From contig CAMOEE010000180.1 of the NCBI GenBank assembly GCA_946611835.1, forward strand, positions 1 through 5,050: a stretch of DNA of 5,050 nucleotides, written 5' to 3'. The notes below the pieces were generated by a model. It ran no database searches, had not been told where the DNA came from, and saw only the letters and a program-made list of their open reading frames with translations. The translations under genes were made by a program, and so were the position numbers. The stretch is from an uncultured Treponema sp. GTDB lineage: Bacteria > Spirochaetota > Spirochaetia > Treponematales > Treponemataceae. Of the stretch, positions 1-5,050 are shown piece after piece; the first letter of the stretch is position 1; each line of letters starts with the position of its first letter.

Positions 1-172
1 CAACTGGTTCAACCTCTTCGAGCGATTCGGCCTCCTCCAGCGACTCAACATCCTCTGCTTCAGGAACATCTTCCACTTCTTCCGCAGTTTCTGCTTCTTC
101 TACATCCTCAATTTCTTCAGCAGGGGCAGCTTCCTCTACCAGCTCGACATCTTCAACAGACTCTGCTTCAGG
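1..172 (-). repeat. Degenerate 36-base coding repeat (acidic 12-residue units)
   Basis: This is the 3' part of the minus-strand membrane protein gene. The protein has imperfect 12-residue units: AAPAEEIEDVEE, AETAEEVEDVPE and AEDVESLEEAES (residues 506-541 of the 548-codon reading), the last followed by LEEVEPV. Inside this is a shorter six-residue echo, ESLEEA then ESLEEV. Third codon positions differ between units (for example GAA/GAG, GTT/GTG/GTA), so the units are not a fresh duplication and the acidic protein pattern seems to be maintained. The repeat continues up to the window edge and its full length is unknown. Confidence 0.7.
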
Positions 173-1645
173 CCCGCTATTTTCCGCTTCTCCTTCTCTC
201 ACAGCCTCTTTTACACCAGTCGCATTGATCTGAATTTTGCCGTTTTCAAGAATGTCTTCCAGTGATGAGCGGACAATTTCTTTGAGTTCGTCGGCATTTA
301 TCATCGGGGCAGCCGATGCTAGAGCAGCCGCCGGCATATGGTTGTCACCGAATGATGAGAGCATTTCATTCCAGTAGCCCTCGAAAATCGACTTGAACTC
401 GGAAGCGTGTTTTTCACCCTTTCGTCCCAGGCTCTTTAAGATGCGTCTTTCGAGGACAGGTTTCTGCTCGGCAAGGTAGGCGGGACTTTTTGCCTCGCCC
501 ATTTTTTTGTAGCCGATGAAGAATTCGTTTTCATAACGGCGAACTTTATCACGAATAACTACGATGTCATCATGTTTGAAACTCAAAATCAGGAATACAG
601 CGAGATAAAGCGTAACGAAAGCCGTAACAAGAAGAAGAATCCGCATATATGGCGGGAATTTAAGTTCGCTCTCGTCATACATGAAAGAGATAAAACCAAA
701 ATCTTCCCGCTCAGCCTTGTGAGAGAAAACACAGAGCAGTTTTTTCTTTGGCGCAGGCAGAGTCTTTTCGGAAGTTTCTTTTGCAATCTCAGGGTTTTCT
801 TCGGGAATTACCTTCCAGAATTTTTCGTCTCCTGCCGAGCGCCATTTTTCCAGAATTTGATTTTTCAGCGAATCCTGACCAAAGTTCGGCATTCCAAAAA
901 CAAAACCACCGAAGTTATCGAGAAACTTTGTCTTTTCGTTGCGTGATGAAGTGACCAGTCTGGCAAATCCGCTCACATCTATGAGGTTTCGGTTGAGCAG
1001 GAACTGGCTGAAACCTACGGAATCACAGTAAAAAAGTGCCGTGCCGCTGAATTCATCCTTTGAATTGAAGAAGGGGATTGAAAAAATCAGCAGGCCCCTG
1101 TCACCGTCTTTTATGAGCCGGCATTTTTTCTCAAAGGAATCATTGATTTTGAGGGATTTGTCGGAGGAAATTGATTCGTAGGAAATTTCATCCATTCCGT
1201 CATAATTTTTGTAAGTGATTCCTTTTTTGCCTGATATTATGTCCGGACTGAATGTGCTGAAGTAAACATTCCGGCCGTTTTCTGCAATAATCCTGATTCC
1301 TTTTAATGAAGAAGTTGCCTCTGCCAGCTGCGAACGACGAAGTTCCCGTTTTTTTACATCTGAATCTGACGGGCGTGTGTCGGCATAAGTCTTGACCTCA
1401 TCACTCAAGATGAAAGAGTCAAAGCGTTTCATGAGAATATTGAAATATTCGTTTTGAGCCGCCGCAATCTCGCCGATTTTCTTTTCCTTTATTTGCTGCA
1501 CTACAGGCTGATAAAAATTCACTTCCAAAAGGTCAAAAAGACCCGAAAAAGCTACAACCGTAAAAGCACAAAACGCAAGAACTGAAATTAAGAGACTGAA
1601 AGCGACCTTCTGGCCAGAAGTCATACTTTTATATATTTTCGGCAT
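1..1645 (-). CDS. Large sensor-like membrane protein with acidic repeat tail (3' end beyond window)
   Basis: The minus-strand frame is open from the ATG at 1645 to the left edge, giving 548 complete codons with no stop, so the C-terminus is missing. Helix 1 lies at about residues 14-38 and helix 2 at about 334-356, with an extracytoplasmic part of about 295 residues between. Two stretches of that part (GIRII..NVYFST near 116 and IFSIPFF..GTALFYCD near 187-207) look like strands of a Cache/PAS-type ligand-binding fold; this is pattern recognition only. A basic, helical cytoplasmic region follows, then from about 492 a Glu/Ala/Val repeat tail. An in-frame ATG at 1624 is the alternative start. 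Neither start has a Shine-Dalgarno site. I prefer 1645 because it keeps the basic stretch MPKIYKSMTSGQK before helix 1, which I recall from Treponema relatives. The function is unknown. No kinase, methyl-accepting or cyclase motif is visible in the part present. Confidence 0.85.
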   Translation of the reverse strand, partial: MPKIYKSMTSGQKVAFSLLISVLAFCAFTVVAFSGLFDLLEVNFYQPVVQQIKEKKIGEIAAAQNEYFNILMKRFDSFILSDEVKTYADTRPSDSDVKKRELRRSQLAEATSSLKGIRIIAENGRNVYFSTFSPDIISGKKGITYKNYDGMDEISYESISSDKSLKINDSFEKKCRLIKDGDRGLLIFSIPFFNSKDEFSGTALFYCDSVGFSQFLLNRNLIDVSGFARLVTSSRNEKTKFLDNFGGFVFGMPNFGQDSLKNQILEKWRSAGDEKFWKVIPEENPEIAKETSEKTLPAPKKKLLCVFSHKAEREDFGFISFMYDESELKFPPYMRILLLVTAFVTLYLAVFLILSFKHDDIVVIRDKVRRYENEFFIGYKKMGEAKSPAYLAEQKPVLERRILKSLGRKGEKHASEFKSIFEGYWNEMLSSFGDNHMPAAALASAAPMINADELKEIVRSSLEDILENGKIQINATGVKEAVREGEAENSGPEAESVEDVELVEEAAPAEEIEDVEEAETAEEVEDVPEAEDVESLEEAESLEEVEPV

Positions 1646-1649
1646 TTTT

Positions 1650-1679
1650 TTGCATAAAGGCAAGCATTTGTGTTACAAT
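1650..1679 (+). promoter_or_regulatory. Candidate promoter for hflX (extended -10)
   Basis: TACAAT at 1674-1679 is preceded by TG and one base, giving an extended -10 element (TGTTACAAT). The best -35 is the weak TTGCAT at 1650-1655, 18 bases upstream. Transcription would then start near 1686, directly at the hflX ATG (1687). The whole gap between the divergent starts is 41 bases, so this promoter overlaps the start region of the minus-strand gene. No convincing promoter was found for the opposite direction; TTGTAA and TATGCA on the minus strand, 16 bases apart, are a weak possibility. Confidence 0.4.
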
Positions 1680-1686
1680 CTTTCAC

Positions 1687-3060
1687 ATGGATTTGATAAA
1701 TCTTGAGGAAGAAGAAAATAAAAAGATTCGGGCACTGCTTGTCGGTGCTCCAGCCGCAGATATTTCAGAACTTGAGGGACTGGTAAAGACTCTGGGCTAC
1801 GAAATCGTCCGCTCAGTCATATTGAACCGTATGGAACAAAATCCGGTCTATGGCTTCGGAAAGGGCAAGGCCGAAGAAATTGCAGCCCTCTCAAAAGAAC
1901 TTGAATGTGACCTGATTATCTTTGATTTTGAAATTTCACCAAGAAAACAAAGAAACTGGGAAAAACTCGCTAAGATTCCGGTCATTGACAGGCAGGAAGT
2001 TATTCTGCGTATTTTTGCAAGCCGTGCTCAGACAAAAGAAGCAGTCCTTCAGGTTCAGCTGGCCCAGCTTGAATATGCCCGCCCCCGTCTGGCCCACTCT
2101 TACGGTGACATGGCCCGGCAGCGGGGAGGAAATTTCGGAGCAAAGGGAAGCGGTGAAACTCAGCTTGAGCTTGATATCCGTAAAATCCGTGAGAAAATAC
2201 AGCAGCTCAAAAAAGAGCTTGAGCAGGTCGTCCACGACCGTGAGACCCAGAGAAAACGCCGCGAAAAGATTCCCCTGCCGACCTGTGCTCTTGCCGGCTA
2301 TACGAATGCCGGAAAGTCATCGCTTTTGAACGCACTCACAGGCGCCGATGTCTTCGTTGAGGACAAACTTTTTGCTACCCTCGACCCGACCACCCGAAAA
2401 CTGCAGCTCAAATCTTCTATAAAAACAAGCGGGGATGAAAAAGGCTTCGGAGCCAACATTTTGCTCACAGACACGGTAGGATTTATCTCAAACCTGCCCC
2501 ACTCCCTCGTAAACGCCTTCAAATCCACCCTGGAAGAAGCTCAGAGGGCAAATTTGATTCTTCTTGTCCTTGATTCAAGCGATGAGAAGGCTGAATTCCA
2601 GTACAATACTGTCGTAAAGGTCCTTGAGGAAATCGGGGCCGAAAAAACTCCGAGAATCATCGTACTGAACAAAATCGACAAAATTGAAGACAATCCGGCT
2701 CAGCTCGCAAAAATGACGGCTCTCTTCCCGGATGCAGTAAAAATCAGCGCAAAAACTCACGAGGGCTTCGAACTTCTATCGGCAAAAATCTGTGATGAGC
2801 TTTTGGGAGAGGAAGTGGACTACATAATTCCGATGGACAAGCAGTTCCTCCTAAATGAAGCAAGAAAAAACGGCATTATATTAGAAGAAAACTGGCTCGA
2901 CGATGGAATTCACATCAAAGTTAAAGGCGGTGAGCTTAAAAAGAATCCAAGGCTGTCAAATCTTCTTAGTCCCCACGCAGAAAATCCTGAGCAGGCGGCA
3001 AAATCACAGCAAGAGCCGGAGACCACTGGCTTCAAGAAAAAGTTCGGAAGCGACTGGTAG
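1687..3060 (+). CDS. hflX: GTPase HflX, ribosome-associated
   Basis: This 457-residue protein belongs to the HflX family of the Obg-HflX GTPases, which bind the 50S subunit and in studied bacteria split stalled or stress-hibernating 70S ribosomes. The N-terminal HflX domain (about 15-110) carries the typical YGFGKGKAEE and VIDRQEVILRIF stretches. A coiled linker follows (about 115-193) with the family signature GGNFGAKGSGETQLE. The G domain has G1 GYTNAGKS (204-211), G2 within TLDPTTR (231-237), G3 DTVGF (262-266), G4 NKID (328-331) and G5 SAK (354-356). A small C-terminal domain ends near 415, then a polar tail of about 40 residues ends the protein. All catalytic motifs are intact. The ATG at 1687 is the first usable start in frame. 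There is no Shine-Dalgarno site before it. It is not next to hfq or miaA here, unlike in many Proteobacteria. Confidence 0.97.
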   Translation: MDLINLEEEENKKIRALLVGAPAADISELEGLVKTLGYEIVRSVILNRMEQNPVYGFGKGKAEEIAALSKELECDLIIFDFEISPRKQRNWEKLAKIPVIDRQEVILRIFASRAQTKEAVLQVQLAQLEYARPRLAHSYGDMARQRGGNFGAKGSGETQLELDIRKIREKIQQLKKELEQVVHDRETQRKRREKIPLPTCALAGYTNAGKSSLLNALTGADVFVEDKLFATLDPTTRKLQLKSSIKTSGDEKGFGANILLTDTVGFISNLPHSLVNAFKSTLEEAQRANLILLVLDSSDEKAEFQYNTVVKVLEEIGAEKTPRIIVLNKIDKIEDNPAQLAKMTALFPDAVKISAKTHEGFELLSAKICDELLGEEVDYIIPMDKQFLLNEARKNGIILEENWLDDGIHIKVKGGELKKNPRLSNLLSPHAENPEQAAKSQQEPETTGFKKKFGSDW

Positions 3061-3100
3061 CAGAGAGAAAGCTGAGCGATCCAAACAGGGCTGAAGACGA

Positions 3101-3194
3101 TGGGCGTTGCCCTTCGGGCCGGCTGTTCCGCCCTTCGCTCACGCTCATTGCTTCGCTTCGCTGCGCAACTTCGGGGCTACATAGCCTAACGCTT
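3101..3194. repeat. GC-rich hairpin-bearing intergenic element (probable dispersed repeat)
   Basis: This stretch between hflX and the FliL-like gene is far richer in G and C than its surroundings and is bounded by GCGTT (3104-3108) and its inverse AACGC (3188-3192). Near the left end three arms GGGC, GCCC, GGGC (3102-3105, 3109-3112, 3116-3119) can form alternative small hairpins. GGGCCGG (3116-3122) can also pair with CCGCCC (3128-3133) with one bulged base. At the right end GGCT (3175-3178) pairs with AGCC (3183-3186). TTCGC recurs several times in the middle. I recall similar GGGCGTT...CTAACGC elements scattered in Treponema genomes, but only one copy is present here, so repeat status is inferred. 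There is no T-run after any hairpin, so it is not a standard terminator. Confidence 0.55.
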
Positions 3195-3200
3195 AAGAAT

Positions 3201-3206
3201 GAGAGG
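3201..3206 (+). promoter_or_regulatory. Ribosome binding site of the FliL-like gene
   Basis: GAGAGG lies 6 bases before the ATG at 3213 and supports that start. It falls just outside the right end of the GC-rich intergenic element. No clear promoter was found between hflX and this gene. Confidence 0.65.
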
Positions 3207-3212
3207 TTCATA

Positions 3213-3686
3213 ATGAATAAAATCAATCTAAACAAAATTCTGCTCTTGATTCTTGGGGCCGTTTTTGTTTTTATCGTTACTGTTTCAGCTATTGCGCTTT
3301 GTACCAGAAATGCCCATCCCGGTGAAGGATTGCGGCATGAGGATCCGCTTCCCCAGTCTGTCGGAGCGACGAAAACGGCCTTCAATCATATCGGGCAGAT
3401 TCGCGCATTCACAAAAGAGGGCGAAGGCTGTCCAAAAAGCGTTCTTGTGCTCACCCCCTGGTTTGAGTACGACGGTAACGACAAGGCTTTTTTCGAAGAA
3501 CTTGACCGCAGACATATCAGCATCAAAAACTTGATTACAAAATTCTTCTCAGCCCACACAAAGGCAGAGCTGGTCAAGCTTGGTGAGGAAAACATAAAGA
3601 AGGAGCTGAAGGCCCAGATAAACGCAACCCTCGTCCTCGGAAAAATCAGCGGAATCTACTTCAACGACTATCTTTTTTTGGACTAA
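3213..3686 (+). CDS. FliL-domain membrane protein
   Basis: The 157-residue protein has a short basic N-terminus, one membrane helix at about residues 9-30, a linker rich in Gly, Pro and charged residues, and a C-terminal FliL-type domain. The stretch FNHIGQIRAFT (57-67) matches the family's entry strand. VLVLTPWFEYD (77-87), AFFEELDRRHISIKNLI (92-108), the helix with EENIKKELKAQINATL (125-140), and the closing GKISGIYFNDYLF (143-155) follow the usual FliL order and length. FliL proteins are anchored in the inner membrane around the flagellar stator and support torque. In spirochaetes the main fliL is, as I recall, next to motA and motB. No motility gene is visible here, so this may be a paralogue with another job, and I give no gene symbol. 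It lies 50 bases before the sigma-factor unit, and that gap holds an ECF-like promoter, so it may not be co-regulated with it. Confidence 0.8.
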   Translation: MNKINLNKILLLILGAVFVFIVTVSAIALCTRNAHPGEGLRHEDPLPQSVGATKTAFNHIGQIRAFTKEGEGCPKSVLVLTPWFEYDGNDKAFFEELDRRHISIKNLITKFFSAHTKAELVKLGEENIKKELKAQINATLVLGKISGIYFNDYLFLD

Positions 3687-3688
3687 AC

Positions 3689-3717
3689 GCAACCAATCAC
3701 AAAAATTCGTGTCTAAA
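3689..3717 (+). promoter_or_regulatory. Candidate ECF sigma-dependent promoter (autoregulatory)
   Basis: GCAACC (3689-3694) and GTCTAAA (3711-3717) fit the general pattern of promoters read by ECF sigma factors, with an AAC core in the -35 element and a GTC core in the -10 element. Seventeen bases separate AAC (3691-3693) from GTC (3711-3713). It lies between the FliL-like stop and the membrane protein start. Transcription would begin at about 3721-3724, giving a leader of about 13-16 bases that holds the AGGAG site. The position suggests that the sigma factor encoded two genes on transcribes its own unit. This is a motif reading from one site only. Confidence 0.45.
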
Positions 3718-3724
3718 AGGGCAT

Positions 3725-3729
3725 AGGAG
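3725..3729 (+). promoter_or_regulatory. Ribosome binding site of the three-helix membrane protein gene
   Basis: AGGAG lies 7 bases before the ATG at 3737, separated by an A-rich spacer. It is the strongest Shine-Dalgarno site in the window and is likely the main entry point for ribosomes on the overlapping three-gene unit. Confidence 0.75.
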
Positions 3730-3736
3730 TAAAAAA

Positions 3737-4093
3737 ATGGAACACATCACTTCACCGGCAGCACAGGTAATCATATCACTGATTCCAATAGTTGGTATTT
3801 TTATCGGCGGCACGGTAATTTTCTTCGCACTTTTGTGGATTCACCACGAAAACAAACAGAGGATAAAATCTGGTGAAAAACCACAGAAGAATTTCAATTA
3901 CAAGGCAGCCACCCTTCTTTCGGGGCTTTTGCTCACAGGAATCGGCGCCATGCTTTCAATTTTCTTCGCTCTTTTTGCCGGTGTGTCTCCATCCCTGCTC
4001 GGCGGACTGATTCCACTGACCATAGGAATCTGTCTTCTTTTGTTCTACAGACTTTTCGACTGGAACAATGAATCTCGACCAACTGATAATTAA
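3737..4093 (+). CDS. Small three-helix membrane protein of the ECF sigma unit
   Basis: The 118-residue protein has three predicted membrane helices (about 12-34, 57-80 and 86-106). A basic loop (HHENKQRIKSGEKPQKN) joins helices 1 and 2 and a very short turn joins helices 2 and 3. By the positive-inside rule the loop is cytoplasmic. There is no signal peptide or enzyme motif. The layout resembles small membrane proteins such as the DUF6249 type that often accompany ECF sigma factors; this is a resemblance in topology and context, not a proven match. The last 26 bases overlap the start of the sigma factor gene in another frame, so the two are almost certainly cotranscribed and translationally coupled. 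A role in sensing, or in controlling the sigma factor with the anti-sigma, is inferred from context only. Confidence 0.8.
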   Translation: MEHITSPAAQVIISLIPIVGIFIGGTVIFFALLWIHHENKQRIKSGEKPQKNFNYKAATLLSGLLLTGIGAMLSIFFALFAGVSPSLLGGLIPLTIGICLLLFYRLFDWNNESRPTDN

Positions 4094-4631
4094 GCGGCGC
4101 GACAATGCGTTGATAAAAGCTGCATTATCAGGTGACTCAAAGTCATTCTCAAAGTTGATTTCCTGCTACAAAAAGAGAGTCAGGGCTTTGGGAATGAGTT
4201 TCTTCAAAAACGAGGCGGATACAGAGGATTTTGAGCAGGAAGTTTTCTTAAAGGCTTACACAAAGCTGTCAAATTTCCGTGGCGATTCAAGTTTTTCGAC
4301 ATGGCTCACATCAATCGCCTACAATACGGCAGTAAATGCAAAGACAAGACGAAAAGAATACCTTCCGATTTCTGACGAGGACAACATTGAGGACTCTTCA
4401 CTCACCCCCGAAAAGAATCAGATAAGGAAGATGACTGTTCTTGCCGTGCGTGAGGCCGTAAAAGACTTGCCGGAGAACTTTGCAATCTGCGTGGAGCTTT
4501 ACTTTTTCTACGACAACTCACACGCCGAAATCAGTAAAATCACCGGTATTCCGGTAAACACGATAAAATCCCACATATTCAGGGCAAAAAAAATACTGAG
4601 GGAAAAATTGAGAGGTTATTATGAAGAATGA
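4068..4631 (+). CDS. ECF-type RNA polymerase sigma factor
   Basis: The 187-residue protein has the two-domain plan of sigma-70 family ECF factors. Region 2 spans about residues 25-96: FSKLISCYKKRVRALGMSFF, then DTEDFEQEVFLKAYTKL for core polymerase binding, then FRGDSSFSTWLTSIAYNTAVN with -10 recognition. A linker rich in Asp, Glu and Ser (98-120) follows. Region 4 (about 130-183) has LPENFAICVELYFF and a helix-turn-helix, HAEISKITGIPVNTIKSHIFRAKK, that reads the -35 element. There is no region 1.1 or region 3 and no extra C-terminal domain. The start at 4068 lies inside the upstream gene. It has only GGAA two bases away, too close for a good ribosome site, so translation probably depends on the upstream gene. 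The next in-frame Met is residue 43, inside region 2, which supports this start. The 3' end overlaps the anti-sigma gene by 11 bases. Confidence 0.95.
   Translation: MNLDQLIIKRRDNALIKAALSGDSKSFSKLISCYKKRVRALGMSFFKNEADTEDFEQEVFLKAYTKLSNFRGDSSFSTWLTSIAYNTAVNAKTRRKEYLPISDEDNIEDSSLTPEKNQIRKMTVLAVREAVKDLPENFAICVELYFFYDNSHAEISKITGIPVNTIKSHIFRAKKILREKLRGYYEE
4611..4615 (+). promoter_or_regulatory. Ribosome binding site of the anti-sigma gene inside the sigma gene
   Basis: AGAGG, preceded by G at 4610, lies 5 bases before the ATG at 4621 and within the last codons of the sigma factor gene. It supports the overlapping start and makes near-equal output of the two partners plausible. Confidence 0.6.
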
Positions 4632-5037
4632 AATCTGTGAAAAAAAGATGGACGCTTTTCTAGCCCTAGACAAGTATGAGCGGATTCCGCTTGGCGTAAC
4701 GATTCATTTTCTCTGCTGCAAAAAATGCCGTACGCAAGCCCGTTATCTCACCCTCGCCGAACGATACGCAAGCGAGCCAATCCGCCCCACCCCGATAAAA
4801 GATGCCCTCGAAAACATCCCTATCAAGCCTGTCTCAATGGCAAAGTGGATAATTTCAGGAATAATAATGATTCTGATGATGGTTGCCTCAGGAATTCTCC
4901 TGAACAAAACAGGAAATTCAACCTTTGCGATAATACTGAACCTGAACTTCGGCCTGATTATAACCGCCTATTGTGCAATTTTCGTAAGCACCAACATCGA
5001 CTTCTTTATGAAGAAGTCCAAAAAACTCTTGGACTAA
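4621..5037 (+). CDS. Anti-sigma factor-like zinc-motif membrane protein
   Basis: The 138-residue protein has a cytoplasmic N-terminal part of about 73 residues, two membrane helices (about 74-94 and 102-124) and a short basic tail (KKSKK). The N-terminal part carries HFLCCKKC: His29, Cys33 and Cys36 form the HxxxCxxC motif of the ZAS/zf-HC2 anti-sigma fold, and Cys6 could be the fourth zinc ligand. Such proteins bind their cognate ECF sigma factor and hold it off RNA polymerase. Its position directly after, and overlapping, the sigma gene fits this. The loop between the helices is only about 7 residues, so there is almost no extracytoplasmic part for the usual regulated proteolysis trigger. 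The ATG at 4621 is set by an AGAGG site 5 bases upstream. The fold call is good. The sigma partner is inferred from gene order. Confidence 0.82.
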   Translation: MKNEICEKKMDAFLALDKYERIPLGVTIHFLCCKKCRTQARYLTLAERYASEPIRPTPIKDALENIPIKPVSMAKWIISGIIMILMMVASGILLNKTGNSTFAIILNLNFGLIITAYCAIFVSTNIDFFMKKSKKLLD

Positions 5038-5050
5038 ATCCTATGCAAAA

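Noticed and set aside
572..954. Plus-strand open frames (572-946 and 748-954) opposite the minus-strand membrane protein
   Set aside because: They lie fully inside a long continuous minus-strand coding frame with clear membrane helices, and their translations are Arg- and Phe-rich with no recognisable domain, as expected of antisense shadows.
1922..2760. Open frames within hflX on both strands
   Set aside because: hflX is intact with every G motif in its frame; the other frames show no family signature or ribosome site.
3102..3133. Rho-independent terminator of hflX
   Set aside because: Hairpins can form but none is followed by a run of T on the plus strand, so I could not support a standard terminator.
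3100..3189. 29-codon plus-strand frame (starting MGVALRAGCSALRS) inside the GC-rich intergenic element
   Set aside because: No ribosome site precedes it, and its Arg/Leu/Ala bias follows from the repeated TTCGC-like composition. I recall similar spurious peptides from copies of such elements, so I treat it as a by-product of the repeat.
3104..3192. Integron attC site
   Set aside because: The ends GTTGCCC and GCCTAAC recall attC core sites, but they are in the wrong order (attC needs RYYYAAC first and GTTRRRY last), the left core does not fit GTTRRRY, and no integrase or cassette array is present.
3032..3385. Minus-strand open frame covering the hflX end, the intergenic element and the FliL-like start
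   Set aside because: It runs through two well-supported plus-strand genes and the repeat, and its translation has no recognisable domain.
5043..5050. Start of a further gene at the right edge (ATG at 5043)
   Set aside because: Only two full codons are visible and there is no clear ribosome site in the preceding bases, so it cannot be supported from this window.

Overview
The window looks like a chromosomal segment of a host-associated spirochaete, most likely Treponema. This rests on three things: a large membrane protein that resembles a Treponema-type family, with an acidic Glu-rich tail; a GC-rich, hairpin-rich intergenic element of a kind I associate with Treponema genomes; and moderate GC with A-rich ribosome binding sites. 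The genus is an inference and could not be checked by search.

Layout. Positions 1-1645 (minus strand) hold the 5' part of a large gene that runs off the left edge. It encodes a two-helix membrane protein with an extracytoplasmic sensor-like domain and a Glu-rich repeat tail. A 41-base gap separates it from the divergent hflX (1687-3060, plus strand), a complete ribosome-associated GTPase with all G motifs intact. hflX has no Shine-Dalgarno site and a possible extended -10 promoter placed so that the message could be leaderless. After hflX comes a GC-rich intergenic element (about 3101-3194) full of short inverted repeats.

From 3213 to 5037 four genes lie on the plus strand: a FliL-domain membrane protein, a three-helix small membrane protein, an ECF sigma factor, and a zinc-binding anti-sigma-like membrane protein. 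The last three overlap end to start (26 and 11 bases) and so form a translationally coupled unit. An ECF-type promoter candidate (AAC, 17 bases, GTC) sits just before the first of these three, which suggests the sigma factor transcribes its own unit.

Reading of the system. The last three genes look like a stress- or envelope-responsive sigma switch. The sigma factor would be held at the membrane by the anti-sigma, which has an HxxxCxxC zinc motif and two helices but almost no extracytoplasmic part. Sensing may therefore occur within the membrane or the cytoplasm, or through the three-helix partner. The neighbouring FliL-like protein may be part of the same response or simply adjacent.
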